The translations under genes were made by a program, and so were the position numbers. The notes below the pieces were generated by a model. That model saw only the letters and a program-made list of their open reading frames with translations, was not told the origin of the DNA and did no database searches. Source: Micromussa lordhowensis (Eukaryota; Cnidaria; Anthozoa; Scleractinia; Lobophylliidae). From it: a stretch of DNA of 64,000 nucleotides. Location: the NCBI GenBank assembly GCA_964020085.1, contig CAXHUQ010000552.1:62001-126000 (forward strand). The letters run 5' to 3'. Shown here one piece after another: positions 37,740 through 49,330 of this stretch (position 1 is the stretch's first letter; the number at the start of each line of letters is the position of its first letter).

Positions 37740-38450
37740 TGCAAAAAGAAGGCCAGAAAATACATCCCGGCGCCAATGCCATCATGTCCTAACTAAGATT
37801 TCCTCGAAGTGCCAACCTAGCAGAACATTTTGCTGCAAACCGCGCCTCTTAAAGTGCCCGTGAAGCCGAGCTATGTCAAATTTGCCAAGGGGACCCCCAG
37901 CGCGCGTTTTCTGAAATTCTGCAAAGTTGGGACCAGGGCAAACTACTGCAAAAAGAAGGCCAGAAAAAACACCCTGGCGCCAATGCCATCATGTCCTAAC
38001 TAGGATTTCCTTAAAGTGCCAACCTAGCAAAATATTTTGATTCAAACCGCGCCTCTTAAAGTGCCCGTGAAGCCAAGCTATGTCAAATTTGCCAAGGGGA
38101 CCCCCAGCGCGAGTTTTCTGAAATTTTGCAAAGTTGGGACCAGGGCAAACTACTGCAAAAAGAAGGCCAGAAAAAACACCCTGTCGCCAATGCCATCATG
38201 TCCTAACTAAGATTTCCTTCAAGTGCCAACCCAGCAAAACATTTTGCTGCAAACCGCGCCTCTTAAAGTGCCCGTGAAGCTAAGCTATGTCAAATTTGCC
38301 AAGAGGACCCCCAGCGCGCGTTTTCTGAAATTCTGCAAAGTTGGGACCAGGGCAAACTACTGCAAAACGAAGGCCAGAAAAAACACCCTGGCGCCAATGC
38401 CATCATGTCCTAACTAGGATTTCCTTGAAGTGGCAACCTAGCACAATATT
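37740..38450 (+). repeat. Divergent module with AAATATTTTGATTCAAACC
   Basis: A run of monomers containing ATACATCCCGGCGCC, then AAATATTTTGATTCAAACC (dyad heavily altered, near 38,031), then GCGCGAG and GAAATTTTGC, then CGTGAAGCTAAGC. The same order recurs at about 54,310-55,000 and 56,174-56,865. The distance to the first (16,557 bp) is 80 x 207 minus 3, linking two otherwise different array zones. Confidence 0.8.
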
Positions 38451-40540
38451 TTGCTGCAAACCGCGCCTCCTAAAGTGCCTGTGAAGCCGAGCTTAGTCAA
38501 ATTTTCCAAGGGGACCCCCAGCGCGCGTTTTCTGAAATTCTGCAAAGTTGGGACCAGGGCAAACTACTGCAAAAAGAAGGCCAGAAAAAAAACCCTGGCG
38601 CCAATGTCATCATGTCCTAACTAGGATTTCCTTGAAGTGCCAACCTAGCAGAACATTTTGCTGGAAACCGCGCCTCTTAAAGTGCCCGTGAAGCCGAGCT
38701 ATGTCAAATTTGCCAAGGGGACCCCCAGCGCGCGTTTTCTGAAATTCTGCAAAGTTGGGACCAGGGCAAACTACTGCAAAAAGAAGGCCAGAAAAAACAC
38801 CGTGGCGCCAATGCCATCATGTCCTAACTAGGATTTCCTTGAAGTGCCAACCTAGCAGAACATTTTGCTGGAAACCGCGCCTCTTAAAGTGCCCGTGAAG
38901 CCGAGCTATGTCAAATTTGCCAAGGGGACCCCCAGCGCGCGTTTTCTGAAATTCTGCAAAGTTGGGACCAGGGCAAACTACTGCAAAAAGAAGGCCAAAA
39001 AAAAACACCCTGGCGCCAATGCCATCATGTCCTAACTAAAATTTCTTTGAAGTGCCAGCCAAGCAGAACATTTTGCTGGAAACCGCGCCTCTTAAAGTGC
39101 CCGTGAAGCCGAGCTATGTCAAATTTGCCAAAGGGACCCCCAGCGCGCGTTTTCTGAAATTCTGCAAAGTTGGGACCAGGGCAAACTACTGCAAAAAGAA
39201 GGCCAGAAAAAACACCCTGGCGCCAATTCCATCATGTCCTAACTAAGATTTCCTTGAAGTGCCAACCTAGCAGAACATTTTGCTGCAAACCGCGCCTCTT
39301 AAAGTGCCCATGAAGCCGAGCTATGTCAAATTTGCCAAGGCGACCCCCAGCGCGCGTTTTCTGAAATTCTGCAAAGTTGGGACCAGGGCAAACTACTGCA
39401 AAAATAAGGCCATAAAAAACGCCCTGGCGCCAATGCCATCATGTCCTTACTACCATTTCGATAAAGTGCTAACCTAGCAGAACATTTTGCTGCAAACCGC
39501 GCCTCTTAAAGTGCCCGTGAAGCCGAGCTATGTCAAATTTGCCAAGGGGACCCCCAGCGCGCGTTTTCTAAAATTCTGCAAAGTTTGGACCAGGGCAAAC
39601 TACCGCAAAAGGAAGGCCAGAAAAAACACCCTGGCGCCAATGCGATCATGTCCTAACTCAAATTTCCTTGAGGTGCTAACCCAGCAGAACATTTTGCTGC
39701 AAACGGCGCCTCTTAAAGTGCCCGTGAAGCCGAGTTATGTCAAATTTGCCAAGGGGACCCCCAGCGCGCGTTTTCTGAAATTCTGCAAAGTTGGGACCAG
39801 GGCAAACTACTGCAAAAAGAAGGCCAGAAAAAACACCCTGGCGCCAATGCCATCATGTCTTAACTAAAATTTCCTTGAAGCACCAACCTAGCAAAACATT
39901 TTGCTGCAAACCGCGCCTCTTAACGTGCCCGTGAAGCCGAGCTATGTCAAATTTACCAAGAGGACCCCCAGCGCGCGTTTTCTGAAATTCTGCAAAGTTG
40001 GGACCAGGGCAAACTACTGCAAAAAGAAGGCTAGAAAATACATCCCGGCGCCTATGCCATCATGTCCTAACTAGGATTTCCTTGAAGTACCAACCTAGCA
40101 CAACATTTTGTTGCAAACCGCGCCTCTTAAAGTGCCCGTGAAGCCGAGCTATGTCAAATTTGCCAAGGGGACCCCCAGCGCGCGTTTTCTGAAATTCTGC
40201 AAAGTTGGGACCAGGGCAAACTACTGCAAAAAGAAGGACAGAAAAAACACCCTGGCGCCAATGCCATCATGTCCCAACTAAAATTTCCTTCAAATGCCAA
40301 CCTAGCAAAACATTTTGCTGCAAACCGCACCTCTTAAAGTGCCCGTGAAGCCGAGCTATATCAAATTTCCCAAGGGGACCCCCAGCGCGCGTTTTCTGAA
40401 ATTCTGCAAAGTTGGGACCAGGGCAAACTACTGCAAAAAGAAGGCGAGAAAAAACACCCCGGCGCCAATGCCATCATGTCCTAACTAGCGTTTCCTTGAA
40501 GTGCCAACCTAGCAGAACATTTTGCTGCAAACCGCGCCTC

Positions 40541-40747
40541 TTAAAATGCCCGTGAAGCCGAGCTATGTCAAATTTGCCAAGGGGACCCCCAGCACGCGTT
40601 TTCTGAAATTCTGCAAAGTTGGGACCAGGGCAAACTACTGCAAAAAGAAGGCCAGAGAAAACACCCTGGCGCCAACGCCATCATGTCCTAACTAGGATTT
40701 CCTTGAAGTGCCAACCTGGCAAAACATTTTGCTGCAAACCGCACCTC
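40541..40747 (+). repeat. Hybrid monomer at an exchange point
   Basis: Its left part carries CTTAAAATGCC and matches 33,089 at offset 7,452. Its right part carries CAGCACGCG and matches 33,346 at offset 7,245. The switch is confined to about 40,547-40,591. The right copy therefore lacks one monomer found near 33,140-33,345 in the left copy, and this hybrid is what an out-of-register crossover would leave. Confidence 0.8.
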
Positions 40748-43290
40748 TTAAAGTGCCCGTGAAGCCGAGCTATGTCAAATTTGCCAAGGGGACCCCCAGC
40801 GCGCGTTTTCTCAAATTCTGCAAAGTTGGGACCAGGGCAAACTACTGCAAAAAGAAGGCCAAAAAAACCTTCCTGGGGCCAATGCCATCATGTCCTAACT
40901 AAGATTTCCTTGAAGTGCCAACCTAGCAGAACATTTTGCTGCAAACCGCGCCTCTTAAAGTGCCCGTGAAGCCGAGCTATGTCAAATTTGCCAAGGGGAC
41001 CCTCAGCGCGCGTTTTCTGAAATTCTGCAAAGTTGGGACCAGGGCAAACTACTGCAAAAAGAAGGCCAGAAAAAACACCCTGGCGCCAATGCCATCATGT
41101 CCTAACTAGCATTTCCTTAAAGTGCCAACCTAGCAGAACATTTTGCTGCAAACCGCGCCTCTTAAAGTGCCCGTGAAGCCGAGCTATGTCAAATTTGCCA
41201 AGGGGACCCCCAGCGCGCGTTTTCTGAAATTCTGCAAAGTTGGGACCAGGGCAAACTACTGCAAAAAGAAGGCCAGAAAAACCACCCTGGCGCCAATGCC
41301 ATCATGTCCTAACTAAAATTTCCTTAAAGTGCTAACCTATCAGAACATTTTGCTGCAAACCGCGCCTCTTAAAGTGCCCGTGAAGCCGAGCTATATCAAA
41401 TTTGCCAAGGGGACCCCCAGCGCGCGTTTTCTGAAATTCTGCAAAGTTGGGAGCAGGGCAAACTACTGCAAAAAGAAGGCCAGAAAAAACGCCCTGGCGC
41501 AAATGCCATCATGTTTTAACTAGGATTTTCTTAAAGTGCCAACCTGGCAGAACATTTTGCTGCAAACGGCGCCTCTTAAAGTGCCCGTGAAGCCGAGCTA
41601 TGTCAAATTTGCCAAGGGGACCCCCAGCGCGCGTTTTCTGAAATTCTGCAAAGTTGGGACCAGGGCAAACTACTGCAAAAATAAGGCCAGAAAAAACACC
41701 CTGGCGCCAATGCCATCATGTCCTAACTAAAATTTCCTTGAAGTTCCAACCTAGCAGAACATTTTGCTGCAAACCGCGCCTCTTAAAGTGCCCGTGAAGC
41801 CGACCTATGTCAAATTTGCAAAGGGGACCCCCAGCGCGCGTTTTCTGAAATTCTGCAAAGTTGGGACCAGGGCAAACTACTGCAAAAAGAAGGCCAGAAA
41901 AAACACCCTGGCGCCAATGCCATCATGTCCTAACTACAATTTCCTTAAAGTGCCAACCTAGCAAAACATTTTGCTGCAAACCGCGTCTCTTAAAGTGCCC
42001 GTGAAGCCGAGCTATGTCAAATTTGCCAAGGGGACCCCCAGCGCGCGTTTTCTGAAATTCTGCCAAGTTGGGACCAGGGCAAACTACTGCAAAAAGAAGG
42101 CCAGAAAAAACACCCTGGCGCCAATGCCATCATGTCCTAACTACAATTTCCTTGAAGTGCCAACCTAGCAGAACATTTTGCTGCAAACCGCGCCTCTTAA
42201 AGTGCCCGTGAAGCCAAGCTATGTCAAATTTGCCAAGGGGACCCCCAGCGCGCGTTTTCTGAAATTCTGCAAAGTTGGGACCAGGGCAAACTACTACAAA
42301 AATAAGGCCAGAAAAAACACCCTGACACCAATGCCATCATGTCTTAACTACAATTTCTTTGAAGTGCCAACCTAGCAGAACATTTTGCTGCAAACCGCGC
42401 CTCTTAAAGTGCCCGTGAAGCCGAGCTATGTCAAATTTGCCAAGGGGACCCCCAGCGCGCGTTTTCTGAAATTCTGCAAAGTTGGAACCAGGGCAAACTA
42501 CTGCAAAAAGAAGGCCAAAAAAAACACCCTGGCGCCAATGCCATCATGTCCTAACTAGGATTTCCTTCAAGTGCCAACCTAGCAGAACATTTTGCTGCCA
42601 ACTGCGCCTCTTAAAGTGCCTGTGAAGCCGAGCTATGCCAAACTTGCCAAGGGGACCCCCAGCGCGCGTTTTCTGAAATTCTGCAAAGTTGGGACCAGGG
42701 CAAACTACTGCAAAAAGAAGGCCAAAAAAAACACCCTGGCGCCAATGCCATCATGTCCTAACTAGAGTTTCGTTAAAGTACCAACCTAGCAGAACATTTT
42801 GCTGCAAACCGCGCCTCTTAAAGTGCCCGTGAAGCCGAGCTATGTCAAATTTGCCAAGGGGACCCCCAGCGCGCGTTTTCTGAAATTCTGCAAAGTTGGG
42901 ACCAGGGCAAACTACTACAAAAATAAGGCCAGAAAAAACACCCTAGCACCAATGCCATCATGTCCTAACTACAATTTCCTTGAAGTGTTAACCTAGCACA
43001 ACATTTTGCTGCAAACCGCGCCTCTTAAAGTGCCCGCGAAGCCGAGCTATGTCAAATTTGCCAAGGGGACCCCCAGCGCGCGTTTTCTGAAATTCTGCAA
43101 AGTTGGGACCAGGGCAAACTACTGCAAAAAGAAGGCCAGAAAAAACACCCTGGCGCCAATGCCATCATGTCCTAACTAGCATTTCCTTCAAGTGCCAACC
43201 TAGCAGAACATTTTGCTGCCAACTGCACCTCTTAAAGTGCCTGTGAAGCCGAGCTATGCCAAATTTGCCAAGGGGACCCCCAGCGCGCGT
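40600..43290 (+). repeat. 13-monomer higher-order repeat, copy 1
   Basis: Followed at exactly 2,691 bp (13 x 207) by a second copy. Shared rare tracers are CCTGGGGCCAATG (about 40,872 and 43,563), AACCTATCAG, GCGCAAATGCC, CCGACCTATG with TTTGCAAAGG, AACTTGCC near 42,642 and 45,333, and CAACTGCACC near 43,219 and 45,910. The start lies between 40,592 and 40,655. Confidence 0.9.
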
Positions 43291-45981
43291 TTTCTGAAAT
43301 TCTGCAAAGTTGGGACCAGGGCAAACTACTGCAAAAAGAAGGCCAGAGAAAACACCCTGGCGCCAACGCCATCATGTCCTAACTAGGATTTCCTTGAAGT
43401 GCCAACCTGGCAAAACATTTTGCTGCAAACCGCACCTCTTAAAGTGCCCGTGAAGCCGAGCTATGTCAAATTTGCCAAGGGGACCCCCAGCGCGCGTTTT
43501 CTCAAATTCTGCAAAGTTGGGACCAGGGCAAACTACTGCAAAAAGAAGGCCAAAAAAACCTTCCTGGGGCCAATGCCATCATGTCCTAACTAAGATTTCC
43601 TTGAAGTGCCAACCTAGCAGAACATTTTGCTGCAAACCGCGCCTCTTAAAGTGCCCGTGAAGCCGAGCTATGTCAAATTTGCCAAGGGGACCCTCAGCGC
43701 GCGTTTTCTGAAATTCTGCAAAGTTGGGACCAGGGCAAACTACTGCAAAAAGAAGGCCAGAAAAAACACCCTAGCGCCAATGCCATCATGTCCTAACTAG
43801 CATTTCCTTAAAGTGCCAACCTAGCAGAACATTTTGCTGCAAACCGCGCCTCTTAAAGTGCCCGTGAAGCCGAGCTATGTCAAATTTGCCAAGGGGACCC
43901 CCAGCGCGCGTTTTCTGAAATTCTGCAAAGTTGGGACCAGGGCAAACTACTGCAAAAAGAAGGCCAGAAAAACCACCCTGGCGCCAATGCCATCATGTCC
44001 TAACTAAAATTTCCTTAAAGTGCTAACCTATCAGAACATTTTGCTGCAAACCGCGCCTCTTAAAGTGCCCGTGAAGCCGAGCTATATCAAATTTGCCAAG
44101 GGGACCCCCAGCGCGCGTTTTCTGAAATTCTGCAAAGTTGGGAGCAGGGCAAACTACTGCAAAAAGAAGGCCAGAAAAAACGCCCTGGCGCAAATGCCAT
44201 CATGTTTTAACTAGGATTTTCTTAAAGTGCCAACCTGGCAGAACATTTTGCTGCAAACGGCGCCTCTTAAAGTGCCCGTGAAGCCGAGCTATGTCAAATT
44301 TGCCAAGGGGACCCCCAGCGCGCGTTTTCTGAAATTCTGCAAAGTTGGGACCAGGGCAAACTACTGCAAAAATAAGGCCAGAAAAAACACCCTGGCGCCA
44401 ATGCCATCATGTCCTAACTAAAATTTCCTTGAAGTTCCAACCTAGCAGAACATTTTGCTGCAAACCGCGCCTCTTAAAGTGCCCGTGAAGCCGACCTATG
44501 TCAAATTTGCAAAGGGGACCCCCAGCGCGCGTTTTCTGAAATTCTGCAAAGTTGGGACCAGGGCAAACTACTGCAAAAAGAAGGCCAGAAAAAACACCCT
44601 GGCGCCAATGCCATCATGTCCTAACTACAATTTCCTTAAAGTGCCAACCTAGCAAAACATTTTGCTGCAAACCGCGTCTCTTAAAGTGCCCGTGAAGCCG
44701 AGCTATGTCAAATTTGCCAAGGGGACCCCCAGCGCGCGTTTTCTGAAATTCTGCCAAGTTGGGACCAGGGCAAACTACTGCAAAAAGAAGGCCAGAAAAA
44801 ACACCCTGGCGCCAATGCCATCATGTCCTAACTACAATTTCCTTGAAGTGCCAACCTAGCAGAACATTTTGCTGCAAACCGCGCCTCTTAAAGTGCCCGT
44901 GAAGCCAAGCTATGTCAAATTTGCCAAGGGGACCCCCAGCGCGCGTTTTCTGAAATTCTGCAAAGTTGGGACCAGGGCAAACTACTACAAAAATAAGGCC
45001 AGAAAAAACACCCTGACACCAATGCCATCATGTCTTAACTACAATTTCTTTGAAGTGCCAACCTAGCAGAACATTTTGCTGCAAACCGCGCCTCTTAAAG
45101 TGCCCGTGAAGCCGAGCTATGTCAAATTTGCCAAGGGGACCCCCAGCGCGCGTTTTCTGAAATTCTGCAAAGTTGGAACCAGGGCAAACTACTGCAAAAA
45201 GAAGGCCAAAAAAAACACCCTGGCGCCAATGCCATCATGTCCTAACTAGGATTTCCTTCAAGTGCCAACCTAGCAGAACATTTTGCTGCCAACTGCGCCT
45301 CTTAAAGTGCCTGTGAAGCCGAGCTATGCCAAACTTGCCAAGGGGACCCCCAGCGCGCGTTTTCTGAAATTCTGCAAAGTTGGGACCAGGGCAAACTACT
45401 GCAAAAAGAAGGCCAAAAAAAACACCCTGGCGCCAATGCCATCATGTCCTAACTAGAGTTTCGTTAAAGTACCAACCTAGCAGAACATTTTGCTGCAAAC
45501 CGCGCCTCTTAAAGTGCCCGTGAAGCCGAGCTATGTCAAATTTGCCAAGGGGACCCCCAGCGCGCGTTTTCTGAAATTCTGCAAAGTTGGGACCAGGGCA
45601 AACTACTACAAAAATAAGGCCAGAAAAAACACCCTAGCACCAATGCCATCATGTCCTAACTACAATTTCCTTGAAGTGTTAACCTAGCACAACATTTTGC
45701 TGCAAACCGCGCCTCTTAAAGTGCCCGCGAAGCCGAGCTATGTCAAATTTGCCAAGGGGACCCCCAGCGCGCGTTTTCTGAAATTCTGCAAAGTTGGGAC
45801 CAGGGCAAACTACTGCAAAAAGAAGGCCAGAAAAAACACCCTGGCGCCAATGCCATCATGTCCTAACTAGCATTTCCTTCAAGTGCCAACCTAGCAGAAC
45901 ATTTTGCTGCCAACTGCACCTCTTAAAGTGCCTGTGAAGCCGAGCTATGCCAAATTTGCCAAGGGGACCCCCAGCGCGCGT
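43291..45981 (+). repeat. 13-monomer higher-order repeat, copy 2
   Basis: The one clear difference from copy 1 that I found is CTAGCGCC at 43,771 where copy 1 has CTGGCGCC (41,082 versus 43,773). The pattern ends before about 46,036, where AGAAAAAAC replaces the GAGAAAAC that opens the unit. Near-identity suggests an exchange almost as recent as that behind the 18-monomer pair. Confidence 0.88.
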
Positions 45982-47700
45982 TTTCTGAAATTCTGCAAAG
46001 TTGGGACCAGGGCAAACTACTGCAAAAAGAAGGCCAGAAAAAACACCCTGGCGCCAATGCCATCATGTCTTAACTCGAATTTCCTTCAAGTGCCAACCTA
46101 GCAGAACATTTTGCTGCAAACCGCGCCTCTTAAAGTGCCCGTGAAGCCGAGCTATGTCAAATTTGCCAAGGGGACCCCCAGCGCGCGTTTTCTGAAATTC
46201 TGCAAAGTTGGGACCAGGGCAAACTACTGCAAAAATAAGGCCAGAAAAAACACCCTGGCGCCAATGCCATCATGTCCTAACTAAGATTTCCTTGAAGTGC
46301 CAACCTAGCAGAACATTTTGCTGCAAACCGCGCCTCTTAAAGTGCCCGTGAAGCCGAGCTATGTCAAATTTGCCAAGGGGACCCCCAGCGCGCGTTTTCT
46401 GAAATTCTGCAAAGTTGGGACCAGGGCAAACTACTGCAAAAAGAAGGCCAGAAAAAACACCCTGGCGCCAATGCCATCATGTCCTAACTACAATTTCCTT
46501 AAAGTGCCAACCAAGCAAAACATTTTGCTGCAAACCGCGCCTCTTAAAGTGCCCGTGAAGCCGAGCTATGTCAAATTTGCCAAGGGGACCCCCAGCGCGC
46601 GTTTTCTGAAATTCTGCAAAGTTGGGACCAGGGCAAACTACTACAAAAATAAGGCCAGAAAAAACACCCTGACACCAATGCCATCATGTCTTAACTACAA
46701 TTTCTTTGAAGTGCCAACCTAGCAGAACATTTTCCTGCAAACCGCGCCTCTTAAAGTGCCCGTGAAGCCGAGCTATGTCAAATTTGCCAAGGGGACCCCC
46801 AGCGCGCGTTTTCTGAAATTCTGCAAAGTTGGAACCAGGGCAAACTACTGCAAAAAGAAGGCCAGAAAAAACACCCTGGCGCCAATGCCATCATGTCCTA
46901 ACTAGGATTTCCTTCAAGTGCCAACCTAGCAGAACATTTTGCTGCCAACTGCGCCTCTTAAAGTGCCTGTGAAGCCGAGCTATGCCAAATTTGCCAAGGG
47001 GACCCCCAGCGCGCGTTTTCTGAAATTCTGCAAAGTTGGGACCAGGGCAAACTACTGCAAAAAGAAGGCCAAAAAAAACACCCTGGCGCCAATGCCATCA
47101 TGTCCTAACTAGAGTTTCGTTAAAATACCAACCTAGCAGAACATTTTGCTGCAAACCGCGCCTCTTAAAGTGCCCGTGAAGCCGAGCTATGTCAAATTTG
47201 CCAAGGGGACCCCCAGCGCGCGTTTTCTGAAATTCTGCAAAGTTGGGACCAGGGCAAACTACTACAAAAATAAGGCCAGAAAAAACACCCTGGCACCAAT
47301 GCCATCATGTCCTAACTACAATTTCCTTGAAGTGTTAACCTAGCAGAACATTTTGCTGCAAACCGCGCCTCTTAAAGTGCCCGCGAAGCCGAGCTATGTC
47401 AAATTTACCAAGGGGACCCCCAGCGCGCGTTTTCTGAAATTCTGCAAAGTTGGGACCAGGGCAAACTACTGCAAAAAGAAGGCCAGAAAAAACACCCTGG
47501 CGCCAATGCCATCATGTCCTAACTAGCATTTCCTTCAAGTGCCAACCTAGCAGAACATTTTGCTGCCAACTGCGCCTCTTAAAGTGCCTGTGAAGCCGAG
47601 CTATGCCAAATTTGCCAAGGGGACCCCCAGCGCGCGTTTTCTGAAATTCTGCAAAGTTGGGACCAGGGCAAACTACTGCAAAAAGAAGGCCAGAAAAAAC

Positions 47701-49330
47701 ACTCTGGCGCCAATGTCATCATGTCCTAACTAGGATTTCCTTGAAGTGCCAACCTAGCAGAACCTTTTGCTGGAAACCGCGCCTCTTAAAGTGCCCGTGA
47801 AGCCGAGCTATGTCAAATTTGCCAAGGGGACCCCCAGCGCGCGTTTTCTGAAATTCTGCAAAGTTGGGACCAGGGCAAACTACTGCAAAAAGAAGGCCAG
47901 AAAAAACACCGTGGCGCCAATGCCATCATGTCCTAACTAGGATTTTCTTAAAGTGCCAACCTAGCAGAACATTTTGCTGCAAACCGCGCCTCTTAAAGTG
48001 CCCGTGAAGCCGAGCTATGTCAAATTTGCCAAGGGGACCCACAGCGCGCGTTTTCTGAAATTCTGCAAAGTTGGGACCAGGGCAAACTACTGCAAAAAGA
48101 AGGCCACAAAAAACACCCTGGCGCCAATGCCATCATGTCCTAACTAAAATTTCCTTGAAGTGCCAACCTAGCAGAACATTTTGCTGCAAACCGCGCCTCT
48201 TAAAGTGCCCGTGCAGCCGAGCTATGTCAAATTTGCCAAGGGGACCCCCAGCGCGCGTTTTTTGAAATTCTGCAAAGTTGGGACCAGGGCAAACTACTGC
48301 AAAAAGAAGGCCAGAAAAAACACCTTAGAGCCAATGCCATCATGTTCTAACTACAATTTCCTTAAAGTGCCAACCTAGTAAAACATTTTGCTGCAAACCG
48401 CGCCTCTTAAAGTGCCCGTGAAGCCGAGCTATGTCAAATTTGCCAAGGGGACCCCCAGCGCGCCTTTTCTGAAATTCTGCAAAGTTGGGACCAGGGCAAT
48501 CTACTGCAAAAAGAAGGCCAGAAAAAACACCCTGGCGCCAATGCCATCATGTCTTAACTGAAATTTCCTTAAAGTGCCAACCTAGCACAACATTTTGCTG
48601 CAAACGGCGCCTCTTAAAGTGCCCGTGAAGCCGAGCTATGTCAAATTTGCCAAGGGGACCCCCAGCGCGCGTTTTCTGAAATTCTGCAAAGTTGGGACCA
48701 GGGCACACTACTGCAAAAAGAAGGCCAGAAAAAACACCCTGGCGCCAAAGCCGTCATGTCCTAACTAAAATTTCCTTAAAGTGCCAACCTAGCACAACAT
48801 TTTGCTGCAAACCGCGCCTCTTAAAGTGCCCGTGAAGCCGAGCTATGTCAAATTTGCCAAGGGGACCCCCAGCGCGCGTTTTCTGAAATTCTGCAAATTT
48901 GGGACCAGGGCAAACTACTGCAAAAAGAAGGCCAGAAAAAACACCCTGGCGCCAATGCCATTATGTCCTAACTTAGATTTCCTTAAAACACCAACCTAGC
49001 AGAACATTTTGCTGCAAACCGCGCCTCTTAAAGTGCCCGTGAAGCCGAGCTATGTCAAATTTGCCAAGGGGACCCCCAGCGCGCGTTTTCTGAAATTCTG
49101 CAAAGTTGGGACCAGGGCAAACTACTGCAAAAAGAAGGCCAGAAAAAACACCCTAGCGCCAATGCCATCATGTCCTAACTACGATTTTCTTAAAGTGCCA
49201 ACCAAGCAGAACATTTTGCTGCAAACCGCGCCTCTTAAAGTGCCCGTGAAGCCGAGCTATGTCAAATTTGCCAAGGGGACCCCCAGCGCGCGTTTTCTGA
49301 AATTCTGCAAAGTTGGGACCAGGGCAAACT
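47701..49330 (+). repeat. Transitional monomers between the two right-hand zones
   Basis: Monomers here share single tracers with distant places: GCTGGAAACC with CACCGTGGCGCC (about 47,771-47,905, as near 38,662-38,800) and CCCGTGCAGCC near 48,211, as near 51,723 and 52,968. Private changes include GCGCCTTTTCTG near 48,470, AAGCCGTCATG near 48,748 and GCAAATTTGGG near 48,894, the last also seen near 55,727 and 57,588. No long duplication was traced through it. Confidence 0.65.

Larger units (their letters stand above)
39020..47700 (+). repeat. Mosaic segment, right copy
   Basis: Partner of 30,741-37,400, carrying two internal 13-monomer copies. Its right part (about 46,300-47,700) also matches about 35,950-37,350 at 10,350 bp (50 x 207): CTAGAGTTTCGTTAAA followed by a TACTACAAAAATAAGG monomer, GTGTTAACC, CTGCCAACTGCGCC, and AACACTCTGGCGCC with AATGTCATC. 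The segment thus combines pieces of the left copy in partly rearranged register. Confidence 0.78.
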
